Assembly: GCA_023228865.1 (NCBI GenBank)
Contig: JALOAH010000049.1
Span: forward strand, 1 to 34,743
From: Porticoccaceae bacterium
GTDB lineage: Bacteria > Pseudomonadota > Gammaproteobacteria > Pseudomonadales > Porticoccaceae
Length of the DNA: 34,743 nucleotides
Direction: 5' to 3'
The position numbers were made by a program, and so were the translations under genes. Of the stretch, positions 15,133 to 24,436 are shown piece by piece (the stretch's first letter is position 1; each line of letters begins with the position of its first letter). The notes under the pieces were generated by a model. The model worked only from the letters and a program-made list of their open reading frames with translations, searched no databases and was not told where the DNA came from.

Positions 15133-16507
15133 CCCTGGTCAGGCTCATGGCACTGGCGCAGATCACAGCCGTTAAAATAGCCAGCCAGACGCTTTCAATG
15201 GCGCTGACGGTGAACCAGTGATTGCCGGAAGCGGCCCACCAGGCCAGGGGGGCGCCCAGTAGCCAGAAGGCGGCAACGCTGATAATCAATGTGGCGCTGG
15301 TGTCACCGTAACCGCGCATAATGCCGGTGCCGACAATGTGGAGGGCATCAAAAATGCGAATCCCGGCGGCGATCAGCAGCAGGGAAGTAGCGACACCGGC
15401 AACCGCGAGATCTGCAGTGTAAAGCTGGCTGACCCTGGCGCGAATAAAGAACACAAACACCGCCTGAAGCAGGCCGATCAACAAACCCAGTTTGATGCCA
15501 TTAAGGGCGAGCTGGCGGGCGCTGAGGGTTTTTTCGGCGCCGAGCAAATGGGCGGTTTTGATGGTTAGCGCCTGGGCGAGGGCAAGGGGCACCATAAACA
15601 TAGTCATATCAAAAGACATGGCCACCGCATGGGCGGCCAGCGCCAACGTGCCCAGCTGCGCGACCATTAAAGGAATCACATGAAAAAAACCGGCTTCGGC
15701 GAGAATGGCGCCGCCCATGGGTGCTCCCAGGGTAAAAATTTTGCCGATGTCGCGCCAGTCCGGTCGCCGCAAGCGGCGGTGAATATGGAGAAAATCCAGG
15801 TGATCAGCGCGGTGGATATAGACAAGTTCGCCGAGGATGATCAGGGCGATCACCAGCAATGTCGCCCAGCCGCAACCGGCTCCTCCCAGGGGCGCCAGCA
15901 GAACAAAACTATGAGTCAATTCGGTGTTGAGCAGGGCGTTGATCGTGGCGGCGCTGATGGAAATCCCGTTGATAAAGAGGTAGTCGAGGGGGATGTTGGC
16001 AAAAAAGCCCCCCAAGTTGAAGGCCATAGCAATGCGGGGATGACCGGTGGCATCCAGGGTGGTGCGCAGCGCCATCACCAAGGGCAGTAGCAAGGCGCTG
16101 CCGGCCATGGGCACAAGATAGGCAGAAGTCACCGCCTTCACCGGGGTGGCGGCGTCCAGCTGGGGAAGCACGTAAAGGCGCATCAGCACCACGGCAAGTG
16201 CGGCGAGAAAACCTATGGGCAGCGCTAGCCAGAGGCTGTTCTGGAAGTGGCGGTTGACGCCTTCCCGATCACCGCGACCGTGAAGGCGTCCGGCCAGGGA
16301 GCTGCTGGCAATAAAAATGCCCAACACAAACATCATCGGCAGATCAAAAAGCGTTGCTCCGAGCATGACTCCTGCGAGATCATTCCTGCTGACATGGCCG
16401 CTGAGGACAATGTCGGTGATACTGAGGCCAATAATCGCCAGCTGCCCTACCAGCAGCGGCGCCGCCAACAGTAATAATTGCTTGAAATCGGATTGGGTCG
16501 TGGACAA
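15086..16507 (-). CDS. MATE-family multidrug efflux transporter
   Basis: This 473-aa inner-membrane protein has about 12 hydrophobic segments in two similar halves, as in NorM. MATE pumps export cationic drugs and dyes using Na+ or H+ gradients. The opening (FKQLLLLAAPLLVGQLAI, then ITDIVLSGHVSRNDLAGV) is characteristic, and the segment starting GAPMGGAILAEAGFF opens the second half. A stop lies a few codons upstream, so TTG 16507 is the only start that keeps the first helix. Its ribosome-binding site is weak. The C-terminus runs 47 bases into prmC on the opposite strand. Substrate specificity cannot be told from sequence. Confidence 0.93.
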   Translation of the reverse strand: MSTTQSDFKQLLLLAAPLLVGQLAIIGLSITDIVLSGHVSRNDLAGVMLGATLFDLPMMFVLGIFIASSSLAGRLHGRGDREGVNRHFQNSLWLALPIGFLAALAVVLMRLYVLPQLDAATPVKAVTSAYLVPMAGSALLLPLVMALRTTLDATGHPRIAMAFNLGGFFANIPLDYLFINGISISAATINALLNTELTHSFVLLAPLGGAGCGWATLLVIALIILGELVYIHRADHLDFLHIHRRLRRPDWRDIGKIFTLGAPMGGAILAEAGFFHVIPLMVAQLGTLALAAHAVAMSFDMTMFMVPLALAQALTIKTAHLLGAEKTLSARQLALNGIKLGLLIGLLQAVFVFFIRARVSQLYTADLAVAGVATSLLLIAAGIRIFDALHIVGTGIMRGYGDTSATLIISVAAFWLLGAPLAWWAASGNHWFTVSAIESVWLAILTAVICASAMSLTRVSRLIAPDPPKSAPG

Positions 16508-16622
16508 GGAAGTTCGCTTTATTTATGGCTGATAACAACAGCGCTATTGTGGGCTATTTCCATAGGGTCTACTACCGTTGCCTGTTTCAGAATCTGTTAA
16601 AAAAACCTGGCGAGGTTGACGA

Positions 16623-18140
16623 ATGAATATCGAAGGGGTTCCCGTGTTGTTTCTTATCCTAGAGCTTTTTACGGCATTGGTGATGGCACTGCTGGCGATC
16701 CTGGTGATTGCCGCCGCCGTCGCCTATGTGCGGGATGTGCGCCAAACCTCCCAGACCATCCGCCGCAATTATCCGGTGATCGGTCGTTTTCGCTATATTT
16801 TTGAACATCTCGGTGAGTTTTTTCGCCAGTACTTTTACGCCATGGATCGCGAGGAGCTGCCCTTTAACCGCGCCCAGCGCTCCTGGGTGTATCGAGCGGC
16901 AAAGAATGTCGATAACACCCTTGCTTTCGGTTCCACAGAGTCGACGACAGCACCGGGAACCCTGATTTTTGCTCCCCATCCTTTTCCCTCGCTCAATGAA
17001 AGCTATACCCCTTCCGAGTTGGTCATCGGCCCCTACTGCCGCAATCCCTACAGCACCAGAGCACTGATCAATGTGTCGGCAATGAGTTTTGGCGCCATCT
17101 CCCAGCCTGCGGTAACCGCATTGTCGATGGGGGCAAAAATGGCGGGCTGCTGGCTCAATACCGGCGAGGGCGGGCTGTCGAGCTATCACCTGTCCGGCGG
17201 CGCTGACATTGTTTTTCAGATTGGCACCGCTAAATACGGCGTTCGCGATGAGCACGGTAATCTCAGTGACGAGCGCCTGGCGCAGATCGCGGCCTATCCC
17301 GAAGTCAAAATGATTGAAATCAAAATCAGCCAAGGCGCCAAGCCGGGCAAGGGCGGTATTTTGCCGGGGGTCAAAGTCACCGAGGAAATTGCCAGAATCA
17401 GGGGTATTCAAGCGGGTATGGATTCCATCAGCCCCAACGGCCATACGGATATTCGCAGCATTGATCAGCTGTTGTTGATGATTAACCATGTCCGCAATAT
17501 CAGCGGCCTGCCCGTGGGTTTCAAAATAGCCGTCGGCGACCTCAACTTTTTTGATGATCTCTGTGCCGCCATTCTGCGCGACGGCATTGAGTCTGCCCCG
17601 GATTTTATTACCCTGGACAGCGGCGATGGCGGCACCGGCGCCGCGCCCCAGAGCCTGATGGATCATGCCGGACTGCCGATTCGCGAAAGCCTGCCGGTGG
17701 TGGTTGACAAGCTGATCGCCCACGGGCTTCGCGAGCGTATTCGGGTGGTGGCCTCGGGGAAATTGATTTTGCCCGTGGATGTGGCCTGGGCAATCTGCGC
17801 CGGGGCGGATTTTGTCAATACGGCGCGGGGGTTTCTGTTTGCCCTGGGCTGCATTCAGGCCATGCAGTGCAACAAGAATACCTGCCCCACCGGCATAACC
17901 ACTCACAATCCCCGGCTCCATAAGGGATTAGACCCGATGAACAAGGCGGATCGCGTTGCCTTTTATGCGCAAAATCTGGTCAAGGAGGTGGCGGTAATTG
18001 CCCACTCCTGCGGCGTGGATTGTCCGCGGGATTTGCAGCGCCATCACGCCAGAATTGTCACCAGGCCGGGCTTTTCTGTACCCCTGGACCATTTTTATCG
18101 CCGCGAAGCCCGGCGGGCGAAGGTGCCTGGCAGCGAATAA
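16623..18140 (+). CDS. FMN-binding glutamate synthase-domain protein, membrane-anchored
   Basis: This 505-aa protein has one N-terminal membrane segment (about residues 8-33) and a short basic stretch. The FMN/3Fe-4S alpha-barrel of glutamate synthase follows, without the amidotransferase or FAD-binding parts. Visible features are NVSAMSFGAISQPAVTAL, NTGEGG, the TLDSGDGGTGAAPQSLMDHAG flavin site, and the cluster motif C-x5-C-x4-C (CIQAMQCNKNTC, PTGI). Proteins of this kind are common in proteobacteria and are annotated as FMN-binding glutamate synthase family, but their reaction is not settled. GAGG stands six bases before the ATG. It is divergent from the MATE gene, with a shared 115-base promoter region. 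Confidence 0.88.
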   Translation: MNIEGVPVLFLILELFTALVMALLAILVIAAAVAYVRDVRQTSQTIRRNYPVIGRFRYIFEHLGEFFRQYFYAMDREELPFNRAQRSWVYRAAKNVDNTLAFGSTESTTAPGTLIFAPHPFPSLNESYTPSELVIGPYCRNPYSTRALINVSAMSFGAISQPAVTALSMGAKMAGCWLNTGEGGLSSYHLSGGADIVFQIGTAKYGVRDEHGNLSDERLAQIAAYPEVKMIEIKISQGAKPGKGGILPGVKVTEEIARIRGIQAGMDSISPNGHTDIRSIDQLLLMINHVRNISGLPVGFKIAVGDLNFFDDLCAAILRDGIESAPDFITLDSGDGGTGAAPQSLMDHAGLPIRESLPVVVDKLIAHGLRERIRVVASGKLILPVDVAWAICAGADFVNTARGFLFALGCIQAMQCNKNTCPTGITTHNPRLHKGLDPMNKADRVAFYAQNLVKEVAVIAHSCGVDCPRDLQRHHARIVTRPGFSVPLDHFYRREARRAKVPGSE

Positions 18141-18247
18141 CACCAGCGCAATGGGCAAAAGACACTGAGCGAGCCGGGAGAATAACCCTGAAATGAGCAA
18201 ATTAAGACCGTATTGGTGGCCAAAATGCACAACTTTGAAGGCAACCC

Positions 18248-18274
18248 TTGTGATTTCTGACACTGTGCTATAAT
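18248..18274 (+). promoter_or_regulatory. rhlB promoter (extended -10)
   Basis: TATAAT at 18269-18274 is preceded by TGC, forming an extended -10 (TGnTATAAT). TTGTGA at 18248 is a partial -35 with a short 15-base spacer. The site lies about 60 bases upstream of rhlB in a 196-base intergenic gap. The long C-rich leader after it has no strong ribosome-binding site. Confidence 0.65.
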
Positions 18275-18336
18275 TCGCCACCTTTCGGAACGACCCCCGG
18301 CGGCTCCCGACTAATTTCCCCATTACTGGTTTATCG

Positions 18337-19656
18337 ATGACTGAAGAGAACACTGCAGAAAAAGGCAACAAAGCATCCAATTCCAACCGCAGGCGTCGCT
18401 CCCGCGGCGGTCGCACCAGAGGCAGTCCCCGCAACACAACGCCCGCCAGCAGCGAATGGTCTCTGGATGAGTTCGAGGTGCCTGAAGTTGAAGGCAAGGT
18501 GCGCTTTCACGATTTGAGTCTTAATGTGGAACTCATGCACGCCATTGCCGATCTGGGCTTTGAATACTGTTCGCCGATTCAGGCGCGCTCCCTGCCTTTT
18601 AGCCTGCGCGGCCACGATGTGGTGGGCAAGGCGCAGACAGGCACGGGTAAAACAGCGGCCTTTCTGGTTACCGTCATTGAAGATCTGCTTAACAACCCCA
18701 TCGCCAGCGAACGCTATGCCGGTGAAGCCAGAGCGCTGATTATTGCGCCGACCCGGGAACTGGTGATGCAAATTGCCGATGACGCCAAAGCCCTGGTGAA
18801 ATACACCGATCTCAAGGTGCACACCCTGGTGGGCGGTATGGACTATGACAAGCAGAAACGCCATCTCATGGAAAGTTTCTGCGATATTCTGGTGGCAACA
18901 CCGGGGCGCTTGCTGGATTTTTGCGGCAGTAATGATGTGTATCTGGATCAGGTGGAAGTGCTGGTGCTCGATGAGGCAGATCGCATGCTCGATATGGGTT
19001 TTATTCCCCAGGTGCGCCGTATTGTCCGCCTGACGCCGTTCAAGGATCACCGCCAGACCTTGTTTTTCTCGGCGACCTTTACCAATGAGGTTTTCCAGCT
19101 GGCGCAGCAGTGGACCATCGATCCCATGCACATCGAAATCCAGCCGGAAAGTGTGGCCACCGCCAGCGTCAACCAGAAGGTTTACATCACGTCCCAGGAC
19201 AAGAAGTTTGCCCTGCTCAACAGCATCATTGCGTCCGATGAGGTGGAGAGCGTCATCGTTTTCGCCAACCGCCGCGATCAGTGCCGCAAGCTGCAGGAAA
19301 AACTCGAGCGCAAAGGCTTCAAGGTGGGGCTGCTCTCCGGTGAAGTAGCGCAGAACAAGCGGGTTAAAACCCTCAATGATTTCAAGTCCGGCGAACTCAA
19401 AATTCTCGTCGCCACCGATGTCGCCGGTCGCGGTATTCATATTGACGGCATCAGCCATGTGGTCAATTACACACTGCCGGAAGAGCCCGAGGACTATGTT
19501 CACCGCATTGGACGCACCGGCCGCGCCGGCAAATTTGGCACTTCCATCAGCTTTGCCTGCGAGGACGATGCCTTTTTGCTGGAACCCATCGAGAAGCTTC
19601 TCGGCCGCAAACTGGATTGCGAGCAACCCTCAGAGGAATTGCTGCAGGAAAGTTGA
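18337..19656 (+). CDS. rhlB: ATP-dependent RNA helicase RhlB (DEAD-box)
   Basis: This 439-aa DEAD-box helicase acts in RNA turnover with the degradosome. An Arg/Ser/Asn-rich N-terminal extension (1-40) suggests RNA contact. The core has every motif: the Q motif SPIQARSLP, motif I AQTGTGKT at 99-106, [18 protein letters not shown] 212-215, [14 protein letters not shown] and [10 protein letters not shown]. The [17 protein letters not shown] segment is typical of RhlB in Pseudomonas relatives. ATG 18337 has no clear ribosome-binding site. A bidirectional terminator follows. RhlB rather than another DEAD family is the likely assignment, given the sequence after the DEAD box. Confidence 0.9.
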   Translation: MTEENTAEKGNKASNSNRRRRSRGGRTRGSPRNTTPASSEWSLDEFEVPEVEGKVRFHDLSLNVELMHAIADLGFEYCSPIQARSLPFSLRGHDVVGKAQTGTGKTAAFLVTVIEDLLNNPIASERYAGEARALIIAPTRELVMQIADDAKALVKYTDLKVHTLVGGMDYDKQKRHLMESFCDILVATPGRLLDFCGSNDVYLDQVEVLVLDEADRMLDMGFIPQVRRIVRLTPFKDHRQTLFFSATFTNEVFQLAQQWTIDPMHIEIQPESVATASVNQKVYITSQDKKFALLNSIIASDEVESVIVFANRRDQCRKLQEKLERKGFKVGLLSGEVAQNKRVKTLNDFKSGELKILVATDVAGRGIHIDGISHVVNYTLPEEPEDYVHRIGRTGRAGKFGTSISFACEDDAFLLEPIEKLLGRKLDCEQPSEELLQES

Positions 19657-19676
19657 GGGTTGAGTCGTTGAAATCG

Positions 19677-19716
19677 AATTCAATAAAAAGGGGCGTAAGC
19701 CCCTTTTTATTGAATT
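19677..19716. terminator. Bidirectional terminator between rhlB and yjdM
   Basis: An 18-bp perfect inverted repeat (AATTCAATAAAAAGGGGC with its complement) around GTAA has A-runs on the left and T-runs on the right. It works as a rho-independent terminator in both directions. It separates the convergent genes rhlB and yjdM. Confidence 0.92.
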
Positions 19717-19734
19717 GCGGGTAGCAATTGAAAC

Positions 19735-20073
19735 TTACACTTTTTTGACAAACTCAGACTTCAGCTTCATGGGGCCGATGCCGTCAATTTTGCAGTCGAT
19801 ATCGTGATCCCCTGTCACCAGGCGAATATTTTTTACCTTGGTGCCCACCTTGACCACCAGGGACGAGCCCTTGACCTTGAGATCCTTGATCACAGTAACC
19901 GTATCTCCGTCCTGAAGAATATTGCCATTGGCGTCCTTGTAGACAGGGCTGTCGTCCTGGCTGCTGGCCTCAGCGGTCGACCACTCGTGGGCGCACTCGG
20001 GGCAGATGTAGAGGGCGCCGTCTACATAGGTATAGGTGGAGCCGCATTGGGGGCAGGGGGGGAAAGCGCTCAT
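19735..20073 (-). CDS. yjdM: YjdM/PhnA-family zinc-ribbon protein
   Basis: This 112-aa protein has an N-terminal zinc ribbon made of CPQC (8-11) and CPEC (24-27), and a C-terminal SH3-like PhnA domain starting at about residue 45. The pattern [25 protein letters not shown] is diagnostic of the family. Earlier names linked it to alkylphosphonate use, but that role is not supported by the E. coli biology; the function is unknown. AGGA precedes ATG 20073. It is a single-gene unit convergent with rhlB. Confidence 0.93.
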   Translation of the reverse strand: MSAFPPCPQCGSTYTYVDGALYICPECAHEWSTAEASSQDDSPVYKDANGNILQDGDTVTVIKDLKVKGSSLVVKVGTKVKNIRLVTGDHDIDCKIDGIGPMKLKSEFVKKV

Positions 20074-20134
20074 TCATTGATCCTGTAGCCGTGGGTTGAT
20101 TTGTTCAGGGCAAAGGGTAGCTCTGGCGGTCGAG

Positions 20135-20704
20135 CTATTGCCCGGAATATTCAAAAACTTTGACCACTTTGCGAACCCCTTTGGTGGTGCTGGCAATTTG
20201 TGCCGCCTTGTTGGCTATTTCCTGGGAAGTAAGCCCCATCAGGTAGACGACGCCGTTTTCAGTGATCACCTTGATTTTCCCCGACTCCACGGTTTTGTCG
20301 GCGATCAGCTTGCTTTTAACCTTGGTGGTGAGCCAGCCGTCATTGGTGCGCGACAGAAAGGAGGTGGCGCCCTGAATCTGGAGTTCGTTGTGAACCTGGC
20401 GGACGCCGCGGAAGTTCCTGGCGGTATCTCCGGCCAGGGTGCGCATTTCCGTTGAGGGCACCTCGCCGGTGAGAAGGACAACGCCATTGTAACTGTGGAC
20501 ATTGACGTGGGCGTTTGCCAGCAGGGGGTGCTGTTTTTTGATGTTGACCCCGACAGCGGTTTCAATCTGAAAATCATCGATATCCGTGCCCAGGGAGGTA
20601 TTGTGGGGATCCGGTTGTATGGGTTCGTCCTTAACGGTATGGAGAAAGCTGGTACAGCCGCTCAGGGTCAGGGCAAGGGCAACAACAATGGCTGGTTTTC
20701 TCAA
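20135..20704 (-). CDS. dolP: BON-domain outer-membrane lipoprotein (DolP family)
   Basis: This 189-aa lipoprotein is exported to the outer membrane through the lipobox LSGC (Cys17). Two BON domains follow: HPLLANAHVNVHSYNGVVLLTGEVP and KVKSKLIADKTV...VITENGVVYLMGLT. DolP supports outer-membrane integrity and BAM function at division sites in E. coli. The frame is open to 20815, but GGAGG before TTG 20704 decides the start; the resulting MRKPAIVVALALTLSGC is a clean signal peptide. The ribosome-binding site sits in the last codons of diaA, which indicates coupling. Confidence 0.88.
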   Translation of the reverse strand: MRKPAIVVALALTLSGCTSFLHTVKDEPIQPDPHNTSLGTDIDDFQIETAVGVNIKKQHPLLANAHVNVHSYNGVVLLTGEVPSTEMRTLAGDTARNFRGVRQVHNELQIQGATSFLSRTNDGWLTTKVKSKLIADKTVESGKIKVITENGVVYLMGLTSQEIANKAAQIASTTKGVRKVVKVFEYSGQ

Positions 20705-20708
20705 GGTT

Positions 20709-21290
20709 CTAACCTCCAAATAGCTGGGATTCAATAAGCTCACAGATACAGAATTGAGAGAGCATGTGGATGTTATGGATACGGAAGGGATCTGGATGAT
20801 CCACCCTGATTTCAAGATCGGTTCCGGTGAGCAGCGCCGACAGATTGCCGTCGCCAGAGCCGGTGAACGCGATTACCGTCATGTCTTTTTCGTGGGCGGT
20901 CTGAATGGCTTGCACCAGATTGCCGGCATTGGTGTTGGCGCTGAAAAGCACCAGAATATCCCCGGCTTGTGCCAGGGTACGCAGCTGGCGCCGGTAGAGT
21001 TCGGCGAAATTGGTCTGCTGAATGAGGCCGGTATTGGTCACTGAATCCGCAGACAGGCAGAAAGCGGCAAAGCCGGGGCGTTCGATGCGGTACTGATTCA
21101 TCAGCACAAAGCTCAGGGTTGCCGCCTGTGCGGCAGAAATGCCGTTGCCACAGGTGAAAATGCGTACCCCCTGAAGCAGTGCCTCGCAAATCAGACTGGC
21201 ACTTTCGGCAATGGGCGCCATCAGGGCTTCACCGGCGTTCATGGTGGCCTCAATGCTGCCATTGAAAAAATCGACGATTCGCTGTTCCAT
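20709..21290 (-). CDS. diaA: SIS-domain protein DiaA (phosphoheptose isomerase-like)
   Basis: This 193-aa protein has a single SIS domain. The phosphosugar-binding loop CGNGISAAQA is at 47-56, and VLFSANTNAGNLVQAIQ and VIAFTGSGDGNLSALL follow. In E. coli the homologous gene encodes DiaA, which binds DnaA and promotes timely chromosome initiation; GmhA isomerases are close paralogues. The yraN-diaA-dolP neighbourhood supports DiaA over GmhA. GGGGAG precedes ATG 21290. The gap to dolP is four bases. Confidence 0.88.
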   Translation of the reverse strand: MEQRIVDFFNGSIEATMNAGEALMAPIAESASLICEALLQGVRIFTCGNGISAAQAATLSFVLMNQYRIERPGFAAFCLSADSVTNTGLIQQTNFAELYRRQLRTLAQAGDILVLFSANTNAGNLVQAIQTAHEKDMTVIAFTGSGDGNLSALLTGTDLEIRVDHPDPFRIHNIHMLSQFCICELIESQLFGG

Positions 21291-21309
21291 CTCCCCTTAA
21301 AACGTCCCC

Positions 21310-21708
21310 TCAAAACTCTGGTCGAAAGGCATCTCTAAGCCATTCTAGGTCATATTGACCGCCATTATCGCGGTTTGTTGCCAGGGACACCACATCAAAA
21401 CGGCAGGGCGGCGGATTGTTGCCATAATTTTCCTGAAGATAGGCGTTTGCCGTGGCAATGAGGCGCTCCTGTTTACGGCGATCGACACTTTCCATTCCAG
21501 AGGCAAATTGGCGGTGATTGCGCAGGCGAACCTCAATAAACACCAGGGAATCACCGGCGCGGGCGATCAGGTCAATTTCTCCCCGGCGGCTGCGGTAATT
21601 GCTGGCAACAATGGTCAGACCTTCCCGTTTAAGGTGGCGGGCAACGTAGTTTTCCGCGCTCTTGCCCACCGTTTCAGGGCTGGCTTTTTTTAGCCAGGAA
21701 AATTTCAC
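21310..21708 (-). CDS. yraN: UPF0102 family protein YraN
   Basis: This 132-aa protein belongs to the widespread UPF0102 family with a nuclease-like fold. Key residues lie in AENYVARHLKREG, NYRSRRGEIDLI and LVFIEVRLRN. The E-x-R form replaces E-x-K, as in many family members. Its cellular job is not settled; a role in DNA uptake or repair has been proposed for relatives. The start is a GTG at 21708 overlapping the lpoA stop as GTGA, so the two are coupled. diaA follows after 19 bases. Confidence 0.92.
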   Translation of the reverse strand: MKFSWLKKASPETVGKSAENYVARHLKREGLTIVASNYRSRRGEIDLIARAGDSLVFIEVRLRNHRQFASGMESVDRRKQERLIATANAYLQENYGNNPPPCRFDVVSLATNRDNGGQYDLEWLRDAFRPEF

Positions 21709-23564
21709 TGAAGCCTGTTCCCTGCGGTTAGCGCTGGAGCCGGAACGGCGACGCCATTGCGGAATATGCCCCAGGGCTGTTTGCGCACAATCTGGTTGTT
21801 GGCGCCCAGGGAGAGGCTGCCGGTGTAGCCGTGAATTTCAGTGCCCGGCAGGGTTTTTAGCAGTTCGAGCCACTGGTGAAGGCGGTAGGCGTCTGTTCCC
21901 ATGGCAAACAGGTTGCGGTAGTTGCCGGGCAGGTCTTTTCTCGGGCGGATTGAACCGGAGGAAAAAGCCTTGATGGTCCAGGGCATGGCGCTGAAGGTGA
22001 TGCCGTCGAGATCGCTGTTCTGGGCCGGTCGAGCGACGCCGTCGTAAATATGGGAGGTGGCGTACACGGGCAGATCAGCGGCATAGAGGTAATCCAGGGT
22101 GGGTTTGATTTGGCGGCCATTCTGGGGGTAGGCAACCAGGAAAATCATATCCAGATCCCGGCGACGCTTGGGTGTGTAGGCGATATTTTTGCCGAGAAGT
22201 TGGCGCAGTTTCTGGGCGCGCTGCTGGCTGTGTTTCACCAGAAATGCCGGCTCCAGCACCTGGGTGTAGTCGCGCTGGCTGGTGCTGTAGGTGGAGGTGG
22301 TCGCTATCTGGCCACCCTTTTTTTGCCAGACCTGCTGAAAGGCGTTGAGGGCACTGTCTCCCCAGCCGGTTTGGGGAATAATCGCCAGCACGGTTCTGTG
22401 GCCTGCCACCCAGGCGCGCTCGGCGATTTCCGTCGCCTCATCGTTAATGGAGAGGCCGAATTGATAGAGATTGCTGTGGTTATTGACGGCATTTTCCAGG
22501 TAATTGAGTCCCAGTACCGGCACGGGAAGGGATTCAAGAGCCATCAGCTCAGCGAGTTTTTCCTTGCGCAGAGGACCGATCACCAGATCCGCGCCATTGT
22601 CCACCGCTTCCTGGTAGAGGGCGGCAGCGCCCTTGCTGTCGGTGTCGTAAAGGCGAATGGTCGGCACCGTGCCGTCTTTGCCGAGCACTTCGTAGTATGC
22701 CGCCAAAACGCCGTCGCGAACCGTTTGGGCAGCGAGGACAAAATCACCACTGCCCGGCAATAGCAGGGCAATGTGCTGGGGCAGATTTTTGCTGATATTG
22801 GCGGCCTGCTGCAGGCTGTTGGGTAAAATTTGTGCGGCGGGGTGAGCGCGGTGGCGCTGCTGCCACTGCTGCACATTGTCGACCTGAAGGGCGATGTCGC
22901 CCTGGGTTTCCCTGGCGATTAACGCCAGCTGATACCAGCTGCGAATATCGTCATCGGTGGATAACTTGACATTGCTGATGATCTCTTCATCGGGCATATG
23001 GCTTAAAATCTGCCAGATTTTGTCGTGGATTGCGCCGATTTTGTCGGTGTCGTCAAGCAGAAACGCAGCGCGGGAGTAGTCAAAAATACTTTTGCTGTCG
23101 TCGCCGAGAAGGCCGTAGAGCTCTCCCCGCATCAGGTGCCACTGCAGGCGCTGGGCTGTGGGCAGAGCCTGGGTTTGATCCGCCAGTTTGTCATTGCCAA
23201 GCAGCTGTCTGGCGAGAAAAAAACGGTCGCTGGCCAGGGCCAGCTGGGCGTAGAGCAGGGTGTAATCGGCGAGCTCGGCGATGGCGAGAATTTCCTTATT
23301 GATGGCTTTTAGGGCATTCTCCGCCTTTCCAGGTCGTTTTTCATTCATATAGGCCTGGGCGGCGAGCAATAATATGGCATCTTTCTGCGGTGATTTCAGG
23401 GTTGCGGCTTCCTGCATATAGGCATCCGCTTTCTGGATTCCGCTTTTGGGAGTCGTGTATGCTGCGGGCTTTGGCTTAACCTCTGGAGTTTCACAGCCGC
23501 CAAGCAGGGCTGCGCATAGCGCCAGGTTCAACAGTAGAAAAATATTTTTCAGGCGAGGGTGCAT
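21705..23564 (-). CDS. lpoA: Penicillin-binding protein activator LpoA
   Basis: This 619-aa outer-membrane lipoprotein has a signal peptide of 24 residues ending LGGC. An N-terminal helical TPR-like half (about 40-240) is followed by a periplasmic-binding-fold half from about 255 (HIALLLPGSGDFVLAAQTVRDG). That domain order is typical of LpoA, which stimulates PBP1a-type peptidoglycan synthases from outside. The ATG at 23564 shares two bases with the divergent rsmI ATG; the frame opens two codons earlier at a TTG. No clear ribosome-binding site is seen. lpoA and yraN overlap by four bases. Confidence 0.92.
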   Translation of the reverse strand: MHPRLKNIFLLLNLALCAALLGGCETPEVKPKPAAYTTPKSGIQKADAYMQEAATLKSPQKDAILLLAAQAYMNEKRPGKAENALKAINKEILAIAELADYTLLYAQLALASDRFFLARQLLGNDKLADQTQALPTAQRLQWHLMRGELYGLLGDDSKSIFDYSRAAFLLDDTDKIGAIHDKIWQILSHMPDEEIISNVKLSTDDDIRSWYQLALIARETQGDIALQVDNVQQWQQRHRAHPAAQILPNSLQQAANISKNLPQHIALLLPGSGDFVLAAQTVRDGVLAAYYEVLGKDGTVPTIRLYDTDSKGAAALYQEAVDNGADLVIGPLRKEKLAELMALESLPVPVLGLNYLENAVNNHSNLYQFGLSINDEATEIAERAWVAGHRTVLAIIPQTGWGDSALNAFQQVWQKKGGQIATTSTYSTSQRDYTQVLEPAFLVKHSQQRAQKLRQLLGKNIAYTPKRRRDLDMIFLVAYPQNGRQIKPTLDYLYAADLPVYATSHIYDGVARPAQNSDLDGITFSAMPWTIKAFSSGSIRPRKDLPGNYRNLFAMGTDAYRLHQWLELLKTLPGTEIHGYTGSLSLGANNQIVRKQPWGIFRNGVAVPAPALTAGNRLQ

Positions 23565-24414
23565 GGTCAACTATCCCGGGGACCTCTATATAGTGGCAAC
23601 ACCAATTGGCAATCTGGGGGATATGGTACCCCGCGGTCTGGAAGTTCTCCAGCGCGCCCATTGGATAGCCGCAGAGGATACCAGACACAGCGGCAGACTG
23701 CTTGCCCACTTTGATATTGGCACACCGATGCTGGCCTATCACGATCACAGCGACGACCGCCAGTTGAACCGTATCCTTGACTTGCTGGCGCAGGGGCAGG
23801 ATGTGGCGCTCATTAGCGATGCCGGAACGCCGCTGATTTCTGATCCCGGTTACCGCCTGGTGCGAGAGGCGCGCAAGCAGGGCGCCACTATTATCCCCAT
23901 CCCCGGCTGTTGCGCGGCCATTGCCGCCCTGTCGGCGGCGGGGATTCCCAGCAACCGCTTTTCGTTTGAGGGTTTTTTGCCCGCAAAGCAAGGGCAGCGG
24001 CAGAAAGCGCTCCAGACTCTGCGTCGCGAACCCCGCACCCTGATTTTTTACGAGGCTCCCCACCGCATCCTTGAAACCCTGGAGGATATGGGGAGAATCT
24101 TTGGCGCTCAGCGCGAAGCCGTTGTCGCCCGCGAACTCACCAAAAGCCATGAAACCTTTCTGTATGGCAACCTGGTCGACCTGGCCGCCAAAGTGGCCGC
24201 TGACAGCAACCAGCAGCGGGGAGAAATCGTTATTATTGTTCGCGGCGCCAGCGACGTTGATCTCGATGGCGATGACCAGGAGCAGCTGCGGGTGCTGAGC
24301 ATCCTTCTTGAGGATTTGCCGGGCAAGCAGGCGGCGGCGCTGGCGGCAAAAATCACCGGCGGCAACAAAAAGCAGCTCTATCAGCTTGCCGTAGAGCTTA
24401 AAAACAGCGTTTAA
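23563..24414 (+). CDS. rsmI: 16S rRNA (cytidine-1402-2'-O)-methyltransferase RsmI
   Basis: This 283-aa SAM-dependent enzyme of the tetrapyrrole-methylase fold methylates the ribose of C1402 in 16S rRNA. The signature YIVATPIGNLGDM starts at residue 8. AEDTRHSGRLL, LISDAGTPLISDPGY and FEGFLPAKQGQR complete the family pattern. An upstream open extension inside lpoA was rejected because ATG 23563 has GCGAGGG upstream and gives the family N-terminus. It partners RsmH, encoded in the same window, which methylates the base of C1402. metY follows after 22 bases. Confidence 0.95.
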   Translation: MVNYPGDLYIVATPIGNLGDMVPRGLEVLQRAHWIAAEDTRHSGRLLAHFDIGTPMLAYHDHSDDRQLNRILDLLAQGQDVALISDAGTPLISDPGYRLVREARKQGATIIPIPGCCAAIAALSAAGIPSNRFSFEGFLPAKQGQRQKALQTLRREPRTLIFYEAPHRILETLEDMGRIFGAQREAVVARELTKSHETFLYGNLVDLAAKVAADSNQQRGEIVIIVRGASDVDLDGDDQEQLRVLSILLEDLPGKQAAALAAKITGGNKKQLYQLAVELKNSV

Positions 24415-24436
24415 ACCCAAATGTCAGGAGACAGCA

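Noticed and set aside
16659..17921. 420-codon minus-strand frame opposite the FMN glutamate-synthase gene
   Set aside because: The + strand product has flavin and cluster motifs; the antisense translation has no recognisable domain.
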